64,000 nt of DNA. Source: CAVXGU01 sp963761615. Lineage in GTDB: Bacteria; Acidobacteriota; Vicinamibacteria; Vicinamibacterales; CAVVIG01. The stretch is from the NCBI GenBank assembly GCA_963761615.1, contig CAVXGU010000003.1, positions 310,001 through 374,000 on the forward strand, read 5' to 3'. Shown in pieces: positions 17,800 through 25,683 of the stretch (position 1 is the first letter of the stretch; every line of letters starts with the position of its first letter). Below the pieces are notes generated by a model. It did no database searches. It worked only from the letters and a program-made list of their open reading frames with translations, and was not told the origin of the DNA. Made by a program: the position numbers and the translations under genes.

Positions 17800-19023
17800 A
17801 TGAAGGTCCTCATCGCGGACGCATTGGAGCAGACGGGCATCGACGCCCTGAGAGCCGGCGGCTGTGAAGTCCTGTACCAGCCCAAGCTGTCGGACGAGGC
17901 GCTCGTGCGCGCCATCGCCGAGACCGCCGCCGACGTCCTCATCGTCCGCAGCACCAAGGTCGATGCGGCCGCTCTCGAGGACGGCTCGCTTCAGCTCGTC
18001 GTCCGCGCCGGCGCCGGGGTCAACACCATCGACGTCCAGGCGGCGTCGCGGCGCGGAGTCTACGTCTCGAACTGTCCGGGCAAGAACGCTGCCGCGGTCG
18101 CCGAGCTGACGATCGGTCTGATGATCGCCCTCGACCGCCGGATCCCGGACAACGTCGCCGACCTGCGCAAGGGCGTCTGGAACAAGAAGGGATACGCGGA
18201 CGCGAGCGGACTGGCCGGACGTACGCTGGGGTTGCTCGGCTTCGGTCACATCGGCCGCGAGGTCGCGGTCCGCGCGCACGCGCTCGGCATGCGCGTGGTC
18301 GTCTGGAGCCGCAGCCTCACGGTCGCGAATGCGGAGGCGCTCTCGCCTGACATCCCGATCGCAGTCGCGTCGTCGCCGGAGGAGGTCGCGGCGCAGAGCG
18401 ACGTGCTCAGCGTGCACCTCGCGGCCGCGCCGGAAACGAAAGGCCTCGTGAATCGGGCGCTGCTCGAGCGACTGCGGCCCGGTGCCTCCTTCATCAACAC
18501 CGCGCGGGCGGAGATCGTGGACTACGAGGCGCTGGCCGCGGTCGCAGCCGAGCGCGGACTGCTCGTCGGCCTCGACGTCTTCGTCCGGGAGCCGTCGGCC
18601 GGCACGGGCGAGTTTGCGGATCCGATCGCCAGGCTCTCGTTCGTCTACGGTACGCACCACATCGGCGCATCCACCCGTCAGGCGCAGGACGCGATCGCGG
18701 CCGAGGCGGTGAGAGTGGTGCTCACGTACAAGGACACCGGCCGCGTGCCGAATGCCGTCAACCTCGCCACCCGCACGCCCGCCACGGACATGCTCATCGT
18801 CCGCCATCGCGACCGGCCCGGTGTCCTGGCGCACGTGTTCGACCGGCTCCGCGAGAGCGGCATCAACGTCCAGGAAACGGAGAACATCGTCTTCGCCGGC
18901 GCGGAGGCGGCGGTGGCGCGGATCAACGTCGACGCGAAGCCGTCGGAAGAGCTGCTGGTCCTGATCAAGGAAGGGAACAGCGACGTGATCGACGTGCGGA
19001 CGGTGGAGATCGCGCAGACCTGA
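17800..19023 (+). CDS. serA: D-3-phosphoglycerate dehydrogenase-like 2-hydroxyacid dehydrogenase with ACT domain
   Basis: 407 aa from ATG 17800 (MKVLIADALEQTGIDALRAG). The catalytic domain surrounds a Rossmann NAD-binding core with TLGLLGFGHIGREVAVRAHA. Catalytic Arg is in the INTARAEIVDYEAL region and His in TDHIGAS-like YGTHHIGAST. The C-terminal 80 residues form an ACT regulatory domain (RPGVLAHVFDRLRESGINVQ). The usual role is oxidation of 3-phosphoglycerate, the first step of serine synthesis. The stop codon TGA is supplied by a palindromic repeat (19014-19031), so insertion of that repeat may have altered the C-terminus. Confidence 0.88.
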   Translation: MKVLIADALEQTGIDALRAGGCEVLYQPKLSDEALVRAIAETAADVLIVRSTKVDAAALEDGSLQLVVRAGAGVNTIDVQAASRRGVYVSNCPGKNAAAVAELTIGLMIALDRRIPDNVADLRKGVWNKKGYADASGLAGRTLGLLGFGHIGREVAVRAHALGMRVVVWSRSLTVANAEALSPDIPIAVASSPEEVAAQSDVLSVHLAAAPETKGLVNRALLERLRPGASFINTARAEIVDYEALAAVAAERGLLVGLDVFVREPSAGTGEFADPIARLSFVYGTHHIGASTRQAQDAIAAEAVRVVLTYKDTGRVPNAVNLATRTPATDMLIVRHRDRPGVLAHVFDRLRESGINVQETENIVFAGAEAAVARINVDAKPSEELLVLIKEGNSDVIDVRTVEIAQT

Positions 19024-19031
19024 AGGTCTGC
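19014..19031. repeat. Dispersed palindrome, copy 1
   Basis: GCAGACCTGAAGGTCTGC: two perfect 8-base arms around GA. It overlaps the last codons and the stop of the serA-like gene. An identical copy is at 21563-21580 and a variant at 24202-24219. Confidence 0.9.
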
Positions 19032-19130
19032 TCTACAGGAGCTCCACAGGAGCTCTACAGGAGCTCGACAAGGGCTCTACAGGGGCTCTACAGACGACAG
19101 GGGCTCCACAGGCTGCTTTACAGCAGCTTC
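19032..19130. repeat. Degenerate CTACAGGAGCTC tandem repeat
   Basis: About 100 bases of imperfect 12-base units (CTACAGGAGCTC and variants such as CTACAGGGGCTC) directly follow the palindrome. They fill the gap between the convergent serA-like and permease genes. Confidence 0.85.
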
Positions 19131-19153
19131 ACAGCCATCTCGGCGTCCCGCGG

Positions 19154-21550
19154 TCACACCGCCCTGAGGGTCACGATCGGATCGAGGCGCGCGGCGCGCC
19201 AGGCGGGAACCAGGCAGGCGAGCGCTGCGATGGCCAGCAACACGAGCGGTGCGGCCGCCAGCGTCGCCGGGTCGGTCGCGGCGACGCCGAACAGGAACCC
19301 CGACATCAACCGACCGGCCGCGAGGAATCCCGCCAGCCCGATTACGACGCCCAGGAGCGTCAGGCCCAGCCCCTCGCGCAGCACGAGCCACACGATGTCG
19401 CCGCGCTGGGCCCCGTGGGCCACCCGGATCCCGACTTCGTTCGTCCGCTGGCTCACCGAATACGAGATGACGCTGTAGAGCCCGATCGCGGCGAGGAAGA
19501 GCGCCGACAGCGCAAACGCGCCGAGGAGCAGCATCGAGAACCGCTGGGGCGCCACGGACTCGGCCACGAGGTCGCTCAGCGTCTGCATGGTGCCCACGGG
19601 GAGATCGGGATCGAGCGAGCGGACGGCGTCGCGAATCGGCCCCGCGACGGCGGCCGGATCCGAGGCGGCTCGCACGACCAGGGTCATGCCCTGCATGGGG
19701 TGCTGCGCGAACGGATCGTAGACCTGTTTCGTCGTGTCGGTCGTCAGGTCGTACTGTTTCGTGTCCGCCGCGATCCCGACGATCTCGCGCCAGCCTTTCG
19801 ACGAGCTGACCTCGAGGCGCTGGCCGAGGGGATCCTGGCCGGGAAACAGCTCCTTGGCGAACCGCTCGTTGATCACGCACACCCGAGGCGCGTCGGGGCC
19901 GTCCTGTTCGGTGAAGAGCCGGCCGCGCACGAGGCGGATGCCCATCGCCGTGAAGTAGCCCGGCGTCACCGAGTAGTAGTTGGCGCTGGGCTGATCGGCT
20001 GGCGCGACGGGCGGACGGCCGCCGATCGTGACGCCTTCGACGTTGTCGCTGAAGAAGGGCAGGCTCTCGGTCACGCCGGCGGCGGTCACACCCGGCAGGG
20101 CCCTCACGCGATCGACGAGCTGCGTGAAGAAGCGGCGGTAGGCGGCCTGGTCGGGATACCGGTTGTCCGGCAGGGACAGCCCGGCGGCGATCGCCCCGGA
20201 GGCGGCGAATCCGGGATCCACGTCCTGCACGCGCACGAAGCTGCGCGCGGCCAGCCCCGACACCACGAGCAGCATCGTCGCCATGGCGATCTCGCCGACG
20301 ATGAGCGCCCGGCGGGTGCGGCGGCGAAGACCCGGCCGGTCGCCGCGGCCGCCGGTGTTGAGCGCGTCCCGCAGGTCCACCCGCGACACCTGCAGGGCCG
20401 GCACCAGCCCGAAGATCAGCAGTGCCAGCATCGAGGCGCCCAGCACGAACGCCAGCGCGGGCAGATCGATGCCGACGTCGGCGGCGCGTGGCAGTTGCGC
20501 CGGCGACAGTGCCAGGAGCGCCCGCAGCATCCAGCCCGCGACGAGCAGACCGACGGCTCCGCCCGCCAGCGCCGTGATCAGGCTCTCGGACAGAAGCTGC
20601 GTCACGAGCTCCCCGCGGCCGGCGCCGAGCGCCGCGCGGATGGCGAGCTCCTTGTGCCGTCCGAGGCCCCGCGCGAGCTGCAGGTTGGCGACGTTCGCGC
20701 ACGCCACGAGCAGCACCAGGCCGACGGCGCCGATGAGAATCAGCAGACCGGCCCTGACGTCGCGGACGGCGTACTGCTCGTACGGGAACGCCAGCACGCG
20801 CCAGCCGGTGTCGTCTCTCGGGTTGTCGGCTTCGAGCCGGCGGGCGACCACGTCGAGGTCCGCGCGGGCCTGCGCGAGCGTCACGCCCGGTTTCAGCCGC
20901 CCGATGGCACGCATGTAGTGCGAGCCGTACAGCTCGTGCCGCTCCCTGTCGGTGAACGCCATCGGCACCCAGAGCGCCGTGGTTGCCCGGAGTACCTCCG
21001 CCGCAGCCGGCATCACGCCCACGACGGTGTAATCCGTGCCGTTGAGCGTCAGCGCGCGTCCGAGGACGGACGGATCGCCGCCGAAGCGACGCTGCCACAG
21101 GGCGTACGACAACAACACGACCGGAGGCGCACCGACGACATCGTCCGCGGGCTCGAAGTCGCGGCCGATGACGGGGCGGAGGCCGAGCATGCCGAACAGG
21201 TTCGCGGTCGTGCGGTCGCCGATGACGCGCTCGGGCTCGCCGCCGCCCGTCAGGTTGAACGGGCGGCTGGCCAGGGCCCCCATCGCCTCGAACGAATGGG
21301 TCTCCGCCTCCCAGGTGACGAAGTTGGCGGGTGCCACGGAGAACTCCGGCAACTGCGGCATCTTGCTCTCGCGCAGGTACACCAGACGCCCGGGGTCGGC
21401 GAACGGCAGCGGATGGAGCAGCGAGGTCTCGACGATGCTGAAGATCGAAGTGGTGGCGGCGATGCCGAGCGCAAGTGTGAGGACGGCGACGGCGGTGAAG
21501 CCGGGGCTCCTCAGGAGCGAACGGAGGCCGTGACGCAGGTCATTGAGCAT
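19154..21550 (-). CDS. ADOP-type ABC transporter permease (MacB/FtsX-like), copy 1
   Basis: 798 aa from ATG 21550 (ATG 21562 is an alternative). The N-terminus NDLRHGLRSLLRSPGFTAVA is the signature of acidobacterial ADOP permeases. A MacB-like periplasmic core domain and first FtsX unit (LLILIGAVGLVLLVACANVA, NLQLARGLGRHKELAIRAAL) are followed by a second core domain and FtsX unit (FALSALFLAAIGLYSVISYS, QRTNEVGIRVAHGA). The protein ends RAARLDPIVTLRAV, also typical. No ATPase gene is adjacent, which is common for this family. Substrate unknown; macrolide/peptide export or lipoprotein handling are usual guesses. It lies just downstream of a close paralogue on the same strand. Confidence 0.9.
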   Translation of the reverse strand: MLNDLRHGLRSLLRSPGFTAVAVLTLALGIAATTSIFSIVETSLLHPLPFADPGRLVYLRESKMPQLPEFSVAPANFVTWEAETHSFEAMGALASRPFNLTGGGEPERVIGDRTTANLFGMLGLRPVIGRDFEPADDVVGAPPVVLLSYALWQRRFGGDPSVLGRALTLNGTDYTVVGVMPAAAEVLRATTALWVPMAFTDRERHELYGSHYMRAIGRLKPGVTLAQARADLDVVARRLEADNPRDDTGWRVLAFPYEQYAVRDVRAGLLILIGAVGLVLLVACANVANLQLARGLGRHKELAIRAALGAGRGELVTQLLSESLITALAGGAVGLLVAGWMLRALLALSPAQLPRAADVGIDLPALAFVLGASMLALLIFGLVPALQVSRVDLRDALNTGGRGDRPGLRRRTRRALIVGEIAMATMLLVVSGLAARSFVRVQDVDPGFAASGAIAAGLSLPDNRYPDQAAYRRFFTQLVDRVRALPGVTAAGVTESLPFFSDNVEGVTIGGRPPVAPADQPSANYYSVTPGYFTAMGIRLVRGRLFTEQDGPDAPRVCVINERFAKELFPGQDPLGQRLEVSSSKGWREIVGIAADTKQYDLTTDTTKQVYDPFAQHPMQGMTLVVRAASDPAAVAGPIRDAVRSLDPDLPVGTMQTLSDLVAESVAPQRFSMLLLGAFALSALFLAAIGLYSVISYSVSQRTNEVGIRVAHGAQRGDIVWLVLREGLGLTLLGVVIGLAGFLAAGRLMSGFLFGVAATDPATLAAAPLVLLAIAALACLVPAWRAARLDPIVTLRAV

Positions 21551-21562
21551 CGCTGTCACCAT

Positions 21563-21580
21563 GCAGACCTGAAGGTCTGC
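21563..21580. repeat. Dispersed palindrome, copy 2
   Basis: GCAGACCTGAAGGTCTGC, identical to the copy at 19014-19031. It lies between the two permease genes, immediately upstream of the start of copy 1, where it could fold in the mRNA leader. Confidence 0.9.
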
Positions 21581-21606
21581 ACTACATGTGTCATTCCGAA
21601 CATGTG

Positions 21607-24040
21607 TCACTCCGAACGTAACGCCCGTGCGGGGCCGACGCGCGCCGCGCGCCAGGCAGGCAGCACGCTGGCGACGAGCGCCGCGCTCGCCAGGCACAAC
21701 ACGGTGAGCGCGAAGGTCGGCGCGTCGGTCGGGTCCACGCCGAAGAGCAGGGTGCGGATCATCCGGGCGACACCGAGCGATAACAGCACCCCGAGCAGCA
21801 GCCCGAGGCCGACCAGACGGCCGCTCCGGCGCAGCACGTAGCCGAAGACGTCCGAGCGGCTCGCGCCGAGCGCCATGCGGACGCCAATCTCGTGCGTCCG
21901 CTGCGTCACGTAGTACGCCACCATCCCGTACAGCCCGAGCGTGGCGAGCAGCAGCGCCACCGCCGAGAAGGCGGCCAGCGTGATCGCCGTGACGCGCTGG
22001 GGCAGCAGGGAGGCGCCGATGAGACGTTCGAGCGGGACCAGGTTGGCGACGACGACGTCCGGGTCGCGTGCTGCCACGATCCGGCGCACGGTCTCCGCCA
22101 TGCCAGCCGGCGGCAGCGCGGTGCGGATTCCCAGATACATCGTCGTTCGCTGGAACGGGTAGGCCGCTGCGTACATCGTGAGCCGCGGCGGTGCACCGAC
22201 CGTGTCGATGCGCGCGTCGTCCACGACGCCGACGAATCTCGAACGTCATCAGACCGGGTCCGGCGCCGTCGACGACGACGTGATGGCCGAGGGCGCTCGC
22301 GTCGGGAAAGAGCTCGCGGGCCATCCGGTCGTTCACGACGGCCACGTTCGGCACGGCGCCCGCGTCCAGCGTCGAGATGTCGCGGCCGGCGAGGAGGTGC
22401 ATGCCGAGCGCGTCGAAGTAGCCGGGCAGGACGCGGCGGAAGTCGGCCGTCCGGCGGTCGGACGGCCCGGCCGGCGGTTTTCCCTCGGGCCAGACCGGCA
22501 CATTGCCGTACGGGTGCCGGATCGGCAGGTGGTCCGTGACGCCGACCGCCATGACGCCCGGCACCGCGTCGAGATCCTGTCTCAGTCCGTCGAAGAACCG
22601 GCTCTGCCGGGCTGCGTCGGGATACTTGTCGGCGAGCAGCTGGACCTCGCCGGTCAGCACGTCGTGCACGTCGAAGCCGAGGTCGGTCGAGGCGAGCTTC
22701 GCGAAACTCTTCACGAGCAGCCCGGCGCCGACGAGCAGTGCGAGCGACAGCGCGATCTGGCCGACAACCAGCACGCCGCGCAGGCGCAGGCCGGCCCGGC
22801 GCTCGGTCGCCCGCGTGCCCGAGGCGAGGCCGTCGGAGAGCTGGATGGACGACGCCCGCATGGCGGGCGCCAGCCCGAAGAGCAGCCCAGTCGTCAGGGA
22901 GACGGCGAGCGCGAAGAGGAGCACGGGCCCGCCGAGGCGGTCGGGCGCAATGCCGGCGCGCGCGAGGCCGGTCACGTGCGGCAGCAGCCGCTCCAGCCAG
23001 GAGGCCAGGACGATTCCGGCGAGCCCCGCGACCGAGGCGAGCAGCACGCTCTCGGCGAGGAGCTGGCGAACCAGGCGGGTGCGCGACGCGCCCAGGGCGG
23101 CGCGGACCGCGAGCTCGGATCGGCGCCCGGCGCCGCGCGCCAGCAGCAGACCCGCGACGTTCGCGCATGCGATCAGCAGCACGAGGCCGACGGCCGCCAT
23201 CAGCATCAACAAGCTCGGCGTCTGGTTCAGGAGGAGGCCGGACTGGAGGCGATCGAGCCGGAAGCCGAGGCCGCGGTCCGAGTCGGGGTACTCCTGGCGG
23301 AGCCGTCCGGCGATCGCGTCCACCTGACGCTGCGCCTGTTCGAGCGTGACGCCCGGCTTCAGGCGGCCGACGAGCAGCCAGTTGTGGAACTGCCGCGTGC
23401 GCGGCGCGTCGTCCTCGCCGCGCCGCATCGGCATCCACAGGTCGGCGTCGTCCAGGAACCGGAACGACGCCGGCATCACGCCGACGATGGTGGGCGAGAC
23501 GTCGGCCGCCCCGACACCGCTCAGGGTCAACGCCCGGCCGACGGCGGCGGCGGCGGATCCGAACCGTCGGCGCGCGAAGGCCTCGCTGACGAGCGTCGCG
23601 AACGGACCGCCACTCTGGCCCTCCTTGCGCACGAACCAGCGGCCGGCGACCGGCGGGACGCCGAGCGTCGCGAAGAGGTCGTCCGAGACACGCATCATCG
23701 CGACGCGCTCGGGGCGTTCACCGCCGGTGACGATCACCTTGCCGGCCGCCGACGCCGTGGCGGCCAGACGCTCGAAGGCGCCGGCCTGGTCGCGGACGTC
23801 GTACCAGTCCGGCGTCGAGGTCCACGGGTTGAGGTGGCCGTCGAAGGTGGTGGAAGCGAGGACCAGCCGGTCCGGCTCCGGATAGGGGAGGGGCGCGAGC
23901 AGCGCCGCGTGGATCACGCCGAACATCGCCGTGTTCGCCCCGACGCCGACCGCGATGGTGAGCACGACGACGGCCGTGAAGCCGGGGGTCTTCAGGAGCG
24001 AACGAAGCCCGTAGCGGAGATCCTGGAGGAGGCCGGCCAC
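21607..24040 (-). CDS. ADOP-type ABC transporter permease, copy 2, one frameshift
   Basis: About 810 aa after one correction, from GTG 24040 (TTG 24067 is an alternative). The N-terminus LLQDLRYGLRSLLKTPGFTA and two MacB-core/FtsX halves match copy 1 (LLMLMAAVGLVLLIACANVA; LLLATLGLYGMVAYYVTQRT; end RAARVGPARALRSE). The frame breaks at 22234-22238. Reading GAATC as GATC restores TFEIVGVVDDARIDTVGAPP, the conserved segment after the second core domain. Without it the second FtsX unit is lost. Both permeases lie in tandem on the minus strand and look like an old duplication. Confidence 0.88.
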
Positions 24041-24100
24041 CAGAGGTGAAGACCGGCGCCGCGGCAAAAGGTTACACCTGGCGAACGGCTACAGCGTTTT

Positions 24101-24202
24101 CGAGATCGATGTCGCCCCGAGATCGATGTCGCCCCGAGATCGATGTCGCCGCGAGATCGGTGTCGCCCCGAGATCGATGTCGCCGCGAGATCGGTGTAGC
24201 CG
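24101..24202. repeat. 17-bp tandem repeat (six units)
   Basis: Six head-to-tail copies of a 17-base unit CGAGATCGATGTCGCCC and close variants cover 24101-24202 without spacers. The array runs straight into the palindrome at 24202-24219. Together they fill the 280-base gap upstream of permease copy 2. Confidence 0.9.
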
Positions 24203-24219
24203 CGGACCTTCAGGTCCGC
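24202..24219. repeat. Dispersed palindrome, variant copy 3
   Basis: GCGGACCTTCAGGTCCGC: the same 8-2-8 layout as the copies at 19014 and 21563, with a changed third base pair and TC in the centre. A partial further copy (GCGGACCTGACGGTCGGC) starts about 9 bases later. Confidence 0.85.
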
Positions 24220-24321
24220 CAATGCGAAGCGGACCTGACGGTCGGCCGCTACCGCGAAACGAAAACCGCTCCAGGCCCCGCGTCGCCGGGGGGCGGCCGG
24301 CGGTGAGCAACGCGACGCACG

Positions 24322-25197
24322 TCACCAGTACGGCATCGGATCGGGCAGCGTGGCGCCGCACGAGCACACGCCGTTCCCGGCGCCGTGGCTCGCCATCTTC
24401 TGGCACGATGTGCAGCGGACCCACATCGTGTTGAACCGGTCGGGCACGAACACGGACGTGTAGCCGCTCGAGGCGATCTCCGGTCCCTTGAACTTCCTCA
24501 CGGCCTCGGTGTGCAGCCCGTGCCGCATCATCTGCCGGGGCGCCTCGGCGTCTTCCCACGCGGTGACCGTCAGCATGCGGCCGCCCACGTCGATGCCGAC
24601 GAAACCGATGAAGCCTTTCATGGCGAGCATCTCCATGGAGATCGCACGGCCGTACTGCGAGACCTGCTCCACTTCCTCGTGGCTGCGCGCCTGCAGCGCC
24701 GTGATGCTGACGGCGCCCGGCCTGGCCGTGCTGCCGCCCCAGGCGCGACGGGCCACGCCGAACGTGAACGGGCCGACTTCCCTCGGCTGCACGACGACCT
24801 GCAGCCCGAGCTGCTCGGGGACGGCCCGGGAATCGAAGTAGCCCTGCACCGACTGGATCCGGTCGCCGGACACGCGGATGAAGTCCGCACCCGGGACCTC
24901 GATGCGCCTGTGGGTCGGCGGCAGGCCGTTCATGGATCCGGTGTTCGTGCCGCGCATGATCCACTGCGCAGCAACGAGATCCGGCCCGACCAGCCCCTCG
25001 CTCGCGATCTCGAACGCGACGTCGGGAAACGCGGAAAACAGGCCGTTCACGTATCCCGCGAGCGCATCGCCGCCGAGCGGGCCACCTGTCGCGGGATCGG
25101 CGTACGTGCCGCCCGGAGCCAGGGTCGAGACGACGCCCGCCGCGTCGTGCCGGTTCCAAGCATCGAAGTAAGGCCGAACGACATCGAGAGAACTCAT
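24322..25197 (-). CDS. SnoaL-like domain protein with C-terminal zinc-ribbon-like tail
   Basis: 291 aa from ATG 25197. The first 130 residues are a SnoaL-like/NTF2-fold domain (VVRPYFDAWNRHDAAGVVST, DVAFEIASEGLVGPDLVAAQ, ADFIRVSGDRIQSVQGYFDS). A second domain follows (ITALQARSHEEVEQVSQYGR, MLTVTAWEDAEAPRQMMRHG) that resembles an antibiotic-biosynthesis-monooxygenase fold. The C-terminus has four Cys in RCTSCQKM and VCSCGATLP, a probable small zinc ribbon. The combination of the three modules is unusual and I cannot name the reaction. It is divergent from the Nudix gene with about 50 bases between them. Confidence 0.7.
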   Translation of the reverse strand: MSSLDVVRPYFDAWNRHDAAGVVSTLAPGGTYADPATGGPLGGDALAGYVNGLFSAFPDVAFEIASEGLVGPDLVAAQWIMRGTNTGSMNGLPPTHRRIEVPGADFIRVSGDRIQSVQGYFDSRAVPEQLGLQVVVQPREVGPFTFGVARRAWGGSTARPGAVSITALQARSHEEVEQVSQYGRAISMEMLAMKGFIGFVGIDVGGRMLTVTAWEDAEAPRQMMRHGLHTEAVRKFKGPEIASSGYTSVFVPDRFNTMWVRCTSCQKMASHGAGNGVCSCGATLPDPMPYW

Positions 25198-25248
25198 GAG
25201 GTCAAGTCTAGTCTGAACGAGCAGCGGTTCGAAGATAGACTCCCGGGC

Positions 25249-25683
25249 ATGATGTCGCGCTCGTTCATTCGCGCCGCCGGCGGGATCGTCCGCGGTCCCG
25301 CCCACGACGATGACAAGATCCTCGTCGTCCACCGGCGCCGCTATCCGGGCGACGTGTCGCTCCCCAAGGGCAAGGCCAAGCGCGGGGAGAGCGACGAGGA
25401 CACCGCCGTCCGGGAAGTCAGGGAGGAGACGGGCTACGACGTCCGCATCGTCGCCTTCGCGGGCGAAACGCGATACCTCGCGCGCGACACGCCGAAGATC
25501 GTCGCGTATTTCCTGATGGAGATCACGAGTGCCGGCCAGATCGCGCAGCCCGACCCGACGGAAATCGAGGGCGTGACGCTCATGACGCCGCGCGAGGCCG
25601 CGGCCGCGCTCTCCTACGAGGAAGATCGGGATCTGATCGCCGCGGTATTCGGGCTGCAGACGCCCGTGCGCTCGCGGACCTAG
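25249..25683 (+). CDS. Nudix hydrolase
   Basis: 144 aa from ATG 25249 (a second ATG follows directly). The full Nudix box is present: G-x5-E-x7-REVREETGY, in GKAKRGESDEDTAV followed by REVREETGYDV. It is preceded by VSLPKGKAK, as in diadenosine/diphosphoinositol-polyphosphate and RppH-like hydrolases. It likely hydrolyses a nucleoside diphosphate linked to another group. The stop codon (TAG, 25681-25683) overlaps that of the convergent GGDEF gene in a shared CTAG. Confidence 0.9.
   Translation: MMSRSFIRAAGGIVRGPAHDDDKILVVHRRRYPGDVSLPKGKAKRGESDEDTAVREVREETGYDVRIVAFAGETRYLARDTPKIVAYFLMEITSAGQIAQPDPTEIEGVTLMTPREAAAALSYEEDRDLIAAVFGLQTPVRSRT

Noticed and set aside
19154..24067. A single 1637-residue double permease
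   Set aside because: It arises by read-through after the frameshift at 22234. The middle segment is Arg-rich nonsense, and correcting the frame gives two separate, complete permeases.
24101..24202. CRISPR array
   Set aside because: Units are 17 bases, directly adjacent and without spacers, and no cas genes are nearby.
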